Assembly: GCF_003269295.1 (NCBI RefSeq)
Contig: NZ_QLTT01000015.1
Location: forward strand, 94,054 to 158,053
Direction of reading: 5' to 3'
Length of the DNA: 64,000 nucleotides
From: Lentzea atacamensis
Lineage (GTDB): Bacteria; Actinomycetota; Actinomycetes; Mycobacteriales; Pseudonocardiaceae
The notes under the pieces are model-generated. The model searched no databases. It saw nothing but the letters and a program-made list of their open reading frames with translations, and was not told the origin of the DNA. The position numbers and the translations under genes were made by a program. This document shows positions 1 through 8,361 of the stretch, piece by piece; positions within the stretch are counted from its first letter, which is position 1; the number at the start of each line of letters is the position of its first letter.

Positions 1-1323
1 AGTGGCGACCTGGTCACCACGAGCGCAAAGCGCTGTGGTGCCTGCGGTTACCACCACGACGTCGTGGAGTCGGCCAGCCGATGCCAGATGTGCGATGAGC
101 CGCTGAGGGACAATACGACCGGCCTGCTGCAACTGCACACGGTCTACACCCGCAAGCGTGAACGGATCTCCTCGGATGAGGAGGAGCGGCGCCGGGCCGG
201 CTTCCGCCTGGTGACGTCGTACCGCTTCCACGACCACGGTGCCCGCCCTGGGCGGAGGGACGCCCTGGTTTCGGATGCGGACGGCCTGATCGCAACGGTC
301 ATCTACGGGGATTCGGCAACGGTGCGGATCACCAACGTTGGCCGGGTGCGTGCGCGGGAGGACGAACCGCCGGGTTACTGGCTCGACCCCGCGGACGGTC
401 GCTGGCTGAACGAACGCGAGGCCGGCGAAGCCTCCGGGGACTCCAGCGAGCTGCCGGTGATCGACAGCGACGGTAACGAGAAGCGACACAGGAAGCGGGT
501 TATCCCGTACGTGGAGGACCGCCGGAACGTGTTGGTCTTCAAGCTCGCCGAGCCGCTCGACGAGCCGGTCGCACTGTCCCTGATGTACGCGCTGGAGCGC
601 GGCATCGAGGCCGAGTTCGAGCTGGAGGACTCGGAGCTGACCAGCGAACTGCTCCCGCCTGATCAGGGGCCCCGCGAACGGTTCCTGTTCACCGAAGCGG
701 CGGAAGGTGGTGCGGGCGTCCTGCGCCTGCTGCAAGCGGACCCCGACGCACTCCGGCAAGCCGCAGCCAGGGCGCTAGAGATCTGCCACTTCGCCCCGGA
801 CGGCACAGACCTCGGTGGCCCGCACCCGGAACGGCTCTGTGCGCGAGGCTGCTACGAGTGCCTGCTCACCTACGGCAACCAAGGCAGCCACGGCATGATC
901 GACCGCCATTCAGTGCGCGCGTTGCTCCTGAGACTTGCCGGTGCCCGTGCGGAGGCGACCGGCCGGGGCGAGTCCCGCACCGAGCAGTTGGAGCGGTTGT
1001 CACAGCAGTCGGAAACCGGGCTGGAGCAGCGGTTGATCACCTGGCTCAAGGAGCACGGCCTGAGGCTTCCCGACGAAGCCCAGCCGTTCATCGCCGAGGC
1101 GCTCGCCCGGCCTGACTACGTCTACCGGTTGCCCGGCGTGAACGTGGCGGTGTTCGTCGACGGCCCCGTGCACCAATACACCGAGGTCGCGCAACGCGAT
1201 GCGGAGGCTGAGAACCGCCTGGAAGACGCGGGTTGGGACGTGGTCAGGTTTCCCCACGACGGCGACTGGGCCGCCATCGTGAGTGAGTGCGAACGCTACT
1301 TCGGCCGCATCGCGGGCGTTTGA
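1..1323 (+). CDS. C-terminal part of a DUF1998 helicase with fused Vsr/DUF559-like nuclease fold (DISARM/Druantia-type)
   Basis: The reading frame is open from base 1, so only the C-terminal ~440 residues are in the window; the helicase motor would lie upstream. A zinc ribbon (CGACGYHH and, about 16 residues on, CQMCDEPL) is followed by the DUF1998 signature CARGCYECLLTYGNQ near 840-885. DUF1998 proteins are partners or tails of helicases such as MrfA, DrmB and DruE. The last ~100 residues (1,010-1,323) have a PDYVY...VAVFVDG...H pattern like DUF559/Vsr-type restriction-endonuclease folds, so the protein may end in a nuclease domain. The gene ends 22 bases before the SNF2 helicase gene and is probably the first visible gene of one operon with it. 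Assignment to DrmA or DrmB is uncertain without the N terminus. Confidence 0.75.
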   Translation, partial: SGDLVTTSAKRCGACGYHHDVVESASRCQMCDEPLRDNTTGLLQLHTVYTRKRERISSDEEERRRAGFRLVTSYRFHDHGARPGRRDALVSDADGLIATVIYGDSATVRITNVGRVRAREDEPPGYWLDPADGRWLNEREAGEASGDSSELPVIDSDGNEKRHRKRVIPYVEDRRNVLVFKLAEPLDEPVALSLMYALERGIEAEFELEDSELTSELLPPDQGPRERFLFTEAAEGGAGVLRLLQADPDALRQAAARALEICHFAPDGTDLGGPHPERLCARGCYECLLTYGNQGSHGMIDRHSVRALLLRLAGARAEATGRGESRTEQLERLSQQSETGLEQRLITWLKEHGLRLPDEAQPFIAEALARPDYVYRLPGVNVAVFVDGPVHQYTEVAQRDAEAENRLEDAGWDVVRFPHDGDWAAIVSECERYFGRIAGV

Positions 1324-1345
1324 CGACGGAAGAGAACAGCAACAG

Positions 1346-4225
1346 ATGAGCACTTACACCGCAGGCTCGCTGGTTTCCGCGCGCGGCCGCGACTGGGTGG
1401 TACTGCCCGAAAGCGCCGATGACATGTTGGTCCTGCGGCCGCTCGGCGGCTCGGACGACGACGTGGCAGCGGTCTTTCCGGCTTTCGAGGAGGTCAGGTC
1501 GGCGGAGTTCCCCCCGCCCTCTCCCGACGACCTGGGTGACGACCTGGCTGCGGGGATGCTGCGCTCCGCCCTGCGAATCGGCTTCCGGTCAGGCGCAGGG
1601 CCTTTCCGGTCGCTCGCCGGAATCGCGGTCGAACCACGCGCGTACCAACTCGTGCCCTTGATGATGGCCCTGCGGCAGAAGACCGTGCGCATGCTGATCT
1701 CCGACGACGTCGGGATCGGCAAGACCGTCGAGGCCGGTCTGATCGCGAGCGAGCTGCTCGCCCAAGGCAGTGCGCGCCGGCTCGCCGTGCTGTGCTCACC
1801 CGCTCTGGCCGAGCAGTGGCAGCAAGAGCTGCGGACCAAGTTCGGCATCGACGCCGAGCTCGTCCTCGCCTCCACCGTGTCCAAACTGGAGCGCAAGCTG
1901 GACCTCGGGCAGTCGCTGTTCGACCGTCATCCGAACGTGGTGGTCTCCACCGACTTCATCAAGTCGACCCGTCACCGCGACGACTTCGTCAAGCACTGTC
2001 CCGACCTCGTGATCGTCGACGAGGCGCACACCTGTGTCACCGCGGACGAGACCTCTTCGACGCAGAGCCAGCTGCGCTACGGGCTCCTGCAGCGAATCGC
2101 GGGCGACCCCGATCGGCATCTCCTCCTGGTGACCGCTACGCCGCACAGCGGCAAGGAGAGCGCATTCCGCGCCCTCCTGGGTCTGGTCAGGCCCGAGCTC
2201 GCCACCGCGGAACTCGACACCGACGCGGGCAGGCGCCTGCTGGCCGGTCACTTCGTGCAGCGCAAGCGGGCCGACGTGCGGCAGTTCCTCTCCACAAAGG
2301 ACGGACTCGCCGACGACAGCCTGCGTGAGGACACCGTGTTCCCGGCGGACCGGGAGTTCAAGGACGAGACCTACCAGCTGTCCCCGGCCTACCGCGCGCT
2401 GCTCGACGACGCCATCGCCTACGCAGGGGAACGAGTCAGTGCCGCAGGTGATCGCGGCAAGCGCGAGGCCCGCATCGCCTGGTGGTCGGCGATCGCGCTG
2501 CTGCGGTCCCTGGTCTCGTCACCGCGAGCCGCGGCACAGACGTTGCGGACTCGCTCGGCCGCGGCCGCGGCTTCGACGGTGGAGGAGGCCGATCTGCTCG
2601 GTGCACCTCTCACCAGGGACTCCGCCGACAGCGACGCGCTGGAAGGGCTTGACGTCGCTCCCGGTGCGGAGCTGGACGAGCCGGGTGCTCGGCTGGGAGA
2701 GCTCGCTGACCGAGCGGCGGCCCTCGAAGGCCCAGCGGAGGACTTGAAGCTCGCCGCCCTGGTCAAGCACCTGCAGGCATTGCTCAGCAAGGGGTACAAC
2801 CCGATTGTCTTCTGCCGCTACATCCCGACCGCGGAGTACGTGGCCGAGCACCTGCCGGAAGCACTGGGCAAGAAGACCTTCGTCCGAGCGGTGACCGGAA
2901 CGCTGTCCCCTCAGCAGCGGATCCAGCGGATCGAGGAGCTCGCAGACCAATCGCGAGGGCCTGGCGCGCGGCGAGTCCTGGTGGCGACCGACTGCCTCTC
3001 CGAAGGCGTGAACCTCCAGCACAACTTCGACGCCGTCGTCCACTACGACCTGGCGTGGAACCCGACCCGGCACGACCAGCGAGAGGGGCGCGTCGACCGC
3101 TTCGGCCAGAAGACCGATGTCGTTCGGGTCGTCACGCTCTACGGCAGTGACAACGGCATCGACGGCAAGGTGTTGGAAGTTCTGATCAAGAAGCACCGGC
3201 AGATCAGGAAAGACCTCGGCATCTCGGTGTCGGTGCCTGACGAGATGTCGTCCGGAGTGACCGATGCGATCGTGGAGTGGTTGTTCCTGAGGGACCGGCG
3301 TCCGGAACAAGCAACTTTGTTCGAGGTTGAGACGGTGCGCGAACGGGCTGCCGCCGTCGATGCGGAGTGGCAGTCCGCGGCTGAGCGCGAGAAGGCCTCG
3401 CGGTCCCGGTTCGCCCAACGGACGATCAGGCCGGAGGAGGTCGCGAGGGAGGTGGCGGCGGTACGGGACGCACTGGGGCGCGCGAGTGAAGTCCGCGGGT
3501 TCGTCCGGCAGGCGCTCGGTTCGCTCGACGCCGTGCTCCGCCCAGACGGCGACGGCTTCACCGCTGACGTGTCCGGTACCCCGGCGGGACTGAGGGACGC
3601 GCTCGCACCGGTCGTCGGAGGTGACCTGGACAAGCCGGTCGCGTTCCGCACCAGCGCCGCGGTGGCCCGCGGTGAGGCGGCTCTCGTGCGCACCGATCCG
3701 GTGGTGGGCGCGCTGGCCGGGTACGTCCTCAACTCCGCGTTCGACGAGAAGATCTCAGGCCCGAGGCCGGCTCGCCGATGCGGGGTGATCCGGACGAAGG
3801 GTGTCCAGACCAGGACGACACTGCTGGTCGTCCGGTATCGGTTCCACCTCACGCTGCCGTCCCGTTCAGGCGAGCGGCAACTGGTCGCGGAAGACGCCCG
3901 GCTGCTCGCCTTCGAGGGCGCGCCGGCGAATGCCCGATGGCTCACCGCGGACCAGGCCCAGGCGCTGCTCGAACTGACGGCCGACGAGAACACCGACCCG
4001 GCGTTCGGTCATCGCACCATGGCCAGGGTGCTCGACGGACTGCCGGAGACCGCCGGGCACCTGGCGTCCTTCGGTGACGAACTCGCCGCCGAGTTGCTCG
4101 CGTCGCACCGGCGGGTCCGCAGTGCGTCCGGTGAGATCGTCCGCGGTGTGCACGTGACGGCACAGAAGCCTGCCGACATCCTCGGTGCCTACGTCTACCT
4201 GCCGGTCGCTGGAGGTGCTGCCTGA
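1346..4225 (+). CDS. drmD: DrmD-like SNF2-family helicase (DISARM class 1-like)
   Basis: A 959-aa SNF2/SF2 ATPase. The Walker A is unusual (DDVGIGKTVEAGL, about residue 120), the Walker B is VDEAH with TATPHSGK as motif III, and the C-terminal RecA lobe has TDCLSEGVNLQ and REGRVDRFGQ (motifs V and VI). This layout and length fit DrmD, the SNF2-like helicase of class 1 DISARM, which acts with a methylase and a DUF1998 protein against incoming phage DNA. I chose ATG 1346 because GGAAGAG lies 11 bases upstream; an in-frame ATG at 1283 would overlap the previous gene by 41 bases. The stop overlaps the next start by one base (TGATG), so the genes are translationally coupled. Function in defence is known for the family and inferred here. 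Confidence 0.85.
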   Translation: MSTYTAGSLVSARGRDWVVLPESADDMLVLRPLGGSDDDVAAVFPAFEEVRSAEFPPPSPDDLGDDLAAGMLRSALRIGFRSGAGPFRSLAGIAVEPRAYQLVPLMMALRQKTVRMLISDDVGIGKTVEAGLIASELLAQGSARRLAVLCSPALAEQWQQELRTKFGIDAELVLASTVSKLERKLDLGQSLFDRHPNVVVSTDFIKSTRHRDDFVKHCPDLVIVDEAHTCVTADETSSTQSQLRYGLLQRIAGDPDRHLLLVTATPHSGKESAFRALLGLVRPELATAELDTDAGRRLLAGHFVQRKRADVRQFLSTKDGLADDSLREDTVFPADREFKDETYQLSPAYRALLDDAIAYAGERVSAAGDRGKREARIAWWSAIALLRSLVSSPRAAAQTLRTRSAAAAASTVEEADLLGAPLTRDSADSDALEGLDVAPGAELDEPGARLGELADRAAALEGPAEDLKLAALVKHLQALLSKGYNPIVFCRYIPTAEYVAEHLPEALGKKTFVRAVTGTLSPQQRIQRIEELADQSRGPGARRVLVATDCLSEGVNLQHNFDAVVHYDLAWNPTRHDQREGRVDRFGQKTDVVRVVTLYGSDNGIDGKVLEVLIKKHRQIRKDLGISVSVPDEMSSGVTDAIVEWLFLRDRRPEQATLFEVETVRERAAAVDAEWQSAAEREKASRSRFAQRTIRPEEVAREVAAVRDALGRASEVRGFVRQALGSLDAVLRPDGDGFTADVSGTPAGLRDALAPVVGGDLDKPVAFRTSAAVARGEAALVRTDPVVGALAGYVLNSAFDEKISGPRPARRCGVIRTKGVQTRTTLLVVRYRFHLTLPSRSGERQLVAEDARLLAFEGAPANARWLTADQAQALLELTADENTDPAFGHRTMARVLDGLPETAGHLASFGDELAAELLASHRRVRSASGEIVRGVHVTAQKPADILGAYVYLPVAGGAA

Positions 4226-7200
4226 TGTCCGCCGTAACCCGCAACCAGGTCTTCCCCGCTGTCGACACCATCGGCGGCCTGCTGCCTGCGGACATGCTCT
4301 TGCGCATCGCCGAAGGCAAGGACGTCCGGGGGTGCATGCCTGCCGACTACCGCGTGCTCGGCTCACGGTCCGTGCGTGACGAGGCCGAGCGCCATTGGGA
4401 CTACCTCAGGGCCGCCTGGACGGAGCTGCGTGCGCACTTGCCGGTTGCGCCGGAACAGGACACGCCGGCTGATCCGACCGGCCGGGCGATCATTGAGTGG
4501 TTGTTGCCGCTGTTCGCCGAACTCGGCTTCGGTGAACTGACCGCTATCGGTACCTCCGGCATCGTCGCCGACGGCGACGAAAAGAGCTTCGCGATCAGCC
4601 ACCGCTGGAACCACATCCCGATCCACCTCGCGCCCTGGCAGTCCACATTGGACAAAAGGTCGGGTGGCGCGGGCACGGTGCCACCACAGTCTCTGGTCCA
4701 GGAGTGCCTGAACCGCACCGACGCGCATCTCTGGGGAGTTCTCACCAACGGCAGGCAGCTGCGATTGCTGCGTGACTCCAGTGCGCTGGCCACGGCTTCA
4801 TACGTCGAGTTCGACCTGGAGGCGATCTTCGACGGTGAGCTGTTCAGTGAGTTCGTGCTGCTGTACCGGCTGCTGCACGTCTCCCGCTTCGCCGTGCCAG
4901 AGGGCTCTCCGGCCGCGGCCTGCTGGCTGGAGAAGTGGCGTCTCGACGCGATCACGTCCGGCACCCGCGCGCTCGACCAGCTCCGGGACGGTGTTCAGCA
5001 AGCGATCACGACCCTGGGCACCGGTTTTCTCCGCCATCCGGCCAATTCCGGCCTGCGTGCGAACCTTGACGTCACCGCGCTCCACAACGGACTGCTGCGG
5101 CTGGTGTACCGCCTGCTTTTCGTCTTCGTGGCCGAGGACCGGGGAGTCCTGCACGCGCCGGATGCCACCGACCAGGCTCGAGAACGGTACGCCGCCTACT
5201 TCTCGACGGCGAGACTGCGTGCTCACGCGCGAAGGCGTCGCGGTACCAGCCATGATGACCTCTACCAGGCGCTGTACATCGTTCTGTCCGCTCTCGGTGA
5301 CGAGAATGGCCGCCCCGAGCTGGGCCTACCAGGCCTCGGCGGCATCTTTGACCCGTCGCCGGCCGACCAGGTGCTCGATGGTCTTGCGTGCTCGAACGAG
5401 TACCTGCTGGCGGCGGTCAGGCACCTCGCGCAGGTGCGCGACATCGGCTCACGGCGGGTTAGGGCGGTGGATTACCGGCACCTAGACGCCGAGGAGCTGG
5501 GGTCCATCTACGAGTCGCTGCTGGAGCTCGTCCCGCGGCACAGTGCGGTGGACCGCACCTTCGAACTGGTGGAGATCGCGGGCAACAGCCGCAAGACGAC
5601 CGGTTCCTACTACACGCCGTCGTCGCTGATCGAATGCCTGCTGGACACCACGCTGGACCCAGTTATCGACGACGTGGTGAAGCGCGGTGAACTGGCAGCC
5701 TCAGCCGCCGGGCAGGCCGACCCCGCCGATGCAATCGTGAACGAGCTGCTGTCGCTGACGGTGTGCGATCCCGCCTGCGGTTCAGGACATTTCCTGGTTG
5801 CGGCAGCTCGCCGGATCGCCAAGCGTGTTGCCGCCGTGCGCGAACGCAATCCTGAACCTGTCACGGCAGCAGTGCGAGAGGCGCTGCACGAGGTCATCGC
5901 GCGTTGTGTCTACGGCGTCGACCTCAACCCGATGGCGGTGGAGCTCGCGAAGGTGTCGCTGTGGCTGGAAGCCCTCGTCCCCGGCAAGCCGCTGGACTTC
6001 CTCGACGCCCATATCAAGTGCGGCAACGCCTTGCTGGGCACCACGCCCGCTTTGCTGCGGCGGGGCATCCCGGACAGCGCGTTCATCGCGACCGAAGGCG
6101 ACGACAAGAAGTTTGCCAAGGCTCTCGAGAAGATTAACCTCGAAGAACGTGAAGGGATCTTCACCCTCTTTGACATCGAGGACGTTCCAAAAAAGGTCAC
6201 CAACGCCGCCTTCGCCACCAGAGTCCGGCAGATCACCGGCAGGTCCTCGCACGAGCTTCGTGAAGTGCGCCGAAAGGCCGAGGCGTACATATCCTGGACG
6301 GAGTCGCCGGAGTACGTTGAGGCATTGCACCTCGCAGACGCCTGGTGCGCGGCGTTCATGTGGGTCAAGACCACGGACCGTCCCCGAGCCGTGACCGAGA
6401 AGGTCTTCCGAGCGTTGGAGGATCCTTCGGGGGAAGGCGTGTCGCAGGAGACTCACGACGAGATCATCCGGTTGCGCGACCAGTACCGGTTCTTCCATTG
6501 GCACCTCGAGTTCCCGGAGATCTTCGCCGCCGACACGGGCAACGACCTGGCGGGGACCGGCTGGCGGGGCGGGTTCAGCTGCGTCCTCGGCAACCCGCCG
6601 TGGGACAGCGTCGAACTCAAGGAACAGGAGTTCTTCGCCCAGCGCTCGCCCGATATCGCTGCGGTGGGCAAGGCGGACGCCCGGAAGAAGCTGATCGCGG
6701 CGCTGCGGAACGATCCGGACACGTTGCCGTTGTTCAACGCCTACGCCGACGCCAAGCGCGCTGTCTACGCCGAGAGCCACTTCCTGCGCCGGTCGGGCCG
6801 GGTTCCGTTGACGGGCAAGGGGAACCTTAACACCTACGCGGTGTTCTCCGAGACCGCTCGCATCTTGACCGGTGACCGCGGTCGCGCAGGCGTGATCGTG
6901 CCGACCGGGATCGCCACCGACGCCAGGACCCAGTACTTCTTCAAGGATCTTGTGCTGCGTGGCTCACTGACGGCCGTGTACGACTTCGAGAACCGTGGCG
7001 GCCTCTTTCCAGCGGTCGACTCTCGGATGAAGTTCTGCATCATCTCGATGGCTGGGCAGGCGCTTCGTGAACCGGCAGCCGAGTTCGCGTTCTTCCTTCA
7101 CGACCCGGCCGAGCTGGACGAGGCGGGGAAGGCGTTCGCCTTGTCGCCGGAAGAGATCACCCTGCTCAACCCCAACACGGGCACCTGTCCGATCTTCCGG

Positions 7201-8355
7201 TCACGCCGAGACGCTGAAATCACCTTGGCGATCTATCGCCGCGTTCCTGTCTTCGTTAAGGAACCGGACGAACGAGGTCAAGATGGTAGCAACCCTTGGG
7301 GAGTGTCTTTCCTGAGGATGTTCGAAATGGCCCATGATTCTCGTTTTTTCCGTACTCGTGCAGAGTTGGAGCGGGAGGGTTGGGGGTTGGTTGGCAACAT
7401 TTTCTCCAAGGGTAAGCAGCGCATGCTTCCGCTCTATGAGGCTAAGATGGTTGACTTCTTCAATCATCGTGCGGCCGACGTGGTAAAGAGTGAGACTGCC
7501 GTCAGTCGGCAGAATCAGCCACGCCCGTTGGAGGAAGCCGAACTCGCAAAGCCGGGTCGTCTTGCTTTCCCGCTAAGTTGGGTGCCAGAGGATGATGTCC
7601 GAACCGGAAAGCTGGATAGAAAAGGGTTCGAGATTGAGGAAGCTGGCGTTCGGAGTCGCCTGGTAGGGCAAGAGTGGTCGTTCGATTGGCTGCTGGGGTG
7701 GCGGGATGTGACCTCATCTACCAATGAGCGCACTGCTGTACCGGCTTTCCTTCCGCGTGTTGGTGTCGGACACAAGTTTCTTCTAGAGCTGCCGCGTGTT
7801 GAGCCGCCTCTTGCTGTCGCTCTCTTGAGTGCTCAGAGTTCGCTTGTGTTTGATTTTGTAAGTCGCCAAAAGATAGGCGGCAACAGTATGTCCTTCTTCA
7901 TTTGGAAGCAGCTTCCGGTACTAGAGCCTGAAGCGGTGACGGTGCATGTGTCGTTCGTGGCTACACGCGTCCTTGAGCTTGCATATACCGCCTATGATAT
8001 GGCGTCATTCGCTCGTGATCTCGACGGGAGCGGTCCTCCGTTCATTTGGGACGAAGACCGACGCGCTGTCATCCGCGCCGAGCTGGACGCGCTGTTCTTC
8101 CACCTCTACGGCATCGGGCGCGACGATGTCGACTACATCCTCGACACCTTCCCGATCGTCAAGCGCAAGGACGAGGCCAAGTACGGCACTTACCGCACCA
8201 AAGAGCTGATCCTCGCCGAGTACGACCGCATGGCCGCGGCCGGCGTCAGCCTCACCAACCCGCTCGTGGACGGTGAGAACTACACCTCCAACCTCACCCC
8301 GCCGCCGGGGCACGGGCCGCGCCATCCCGCCCGAGACGGCCAGCCGACGGAGTAG
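4225..8355 (+). CDS. drmMI: DrmMI-like Eco57I-class adenine-specific DNA methyltransferase
   Basis: A 1,376-aa large gamma-class N6-adenine methylase. It shows the SAM motif DPACGSGHFLVAAARR (about residue 515), a TGSYYTP entry motif (about 455), VYGVDLNPMAVELAK and the catalytic NPPW (about residue 790: CVLGNPPWDSV). Length and gene context match DrmMI of class 1 DISARM, which marks host DNA as self. The segment 7,240-8,030, where the target-recognition region is expected, is clearly richer in A/T with many T-ending codons, unlike the flanks. That suggests this specificity region was exchanged by recombination. It starts inside the drmD stop (TGATG) and ends six bases before the next gene. 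A stand-alone type IIG/BREX-like methylase is the alternative, but the drmD neighbour argues for DISARM. Confidence 0.85.
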   Translation: MSAVTRNQVFPAVDTIGGLLPADMLLRIAEGKDVRGCMPADYRVLGSRSVRDEAERHWDYLRAAWTELRAHLPVAPEQDTPADPTGRAIIEWLLPLFAELGFGELTAIGTSGIVADGDEKSFAISHRWNHIPIHLAPWQSTLDKRSGGAGTVPPQSLVQECLNRTDAHLWGVLTNGRQLRLLRDSSALATASYVEFDLEAIFDGELFSEFVLLYRLLHVSRFAVPEGSPAAACWLEKWRLDAITSGTRALDQLRDGVQQAITTLGTGFLRHPANSGLRANLDVTALHNGLLRLVYRLLFVFVAEDRGVLHAPDATDQARERYAAYFSTARLRAHARRRRGTSHDDLYQALYIVLSALGDENGRPELGLPGLGGIFDPSPADQVLDGLACSNEYLLAAVRHLAQVRDIGSRRVRAVDYRHLDAEELGSIYESLLELVPRHSAVDRTFELVEIAGNSRKTTGSYYTPSSLIECLLDTTLDPVIDDVVKRGELAASAAGQADPADAIVNELLSLTVCDPACGSGHFLVAAARRIAKRVAAVRERNPEPVTAAVREALHEVIARCVYGVDLNPMAVELAKVSLWLEALVPGKPLDFLDAHIKCGNALLGTTPALLRRGIPDSAFIATEGDDKKFAKALEKINLEEREGIFTLFDIEDVPKKVTNAAFATRVRQITGRSSHELREVRRKAEAYISWTESPEYVEALHLADAWCAAFMWVKTTDRPRAVTEKVFRALEDPSGEGVSQETHDEIIRLRDQYRFFHWHLEFPEIFAADTGNDLAGTGWRGGFSCVLGNPPWDSVELKEQEFFAQRSPDIAAVGKADARKKLIAALRNDPDTLPLFNAYADAKRAVYAESHFLRRSGRVPLTGKGNLNTYAVFSETARILTGDRGRAGVIVPTGIATDARTQYFFKDLVLRGSLTAVYDFENRGGLFPAVDSRMKFCIISMAGQALREPAAEFAFFLHDPAELDEAGKAFALSPEEITLLNPNTGTCPIFRSRRDAEITLAIYRRVPVFVKEPDERGQDGSNPWGVSFLRMFEMAHDSRFFRTRAELEREGWGLVGNIFSKGKQRMLPLYEAKMVDFFNHRAADVVKSETAVSRQNQPRPLEEAELAKPGRLAFPLSWVPEDDVRTGKLDRKGFEIEEAGVRSRLVGQEWSFDWLLGWRDVTSSTNERTAVPAFLPRVGVGHKFLLELPRVEPPLAVALLSAQSSLVFDFVSRQKIGGNSMSFFIWKQLPVLEPEAVTVHVSFVATRVLELAYTAYDMASFARDLDGSGPPFIWDEDRRAVIRAELDALFFHLYGIGRDDVDYILDTFPIVKRKDEAKYGTYRTKELILAEYDRMAAAGVSLTNPLVDGENYTSNLTPPPGHGPRHPARDGQPTE

Positions 8356-8361
8356 GTGACG

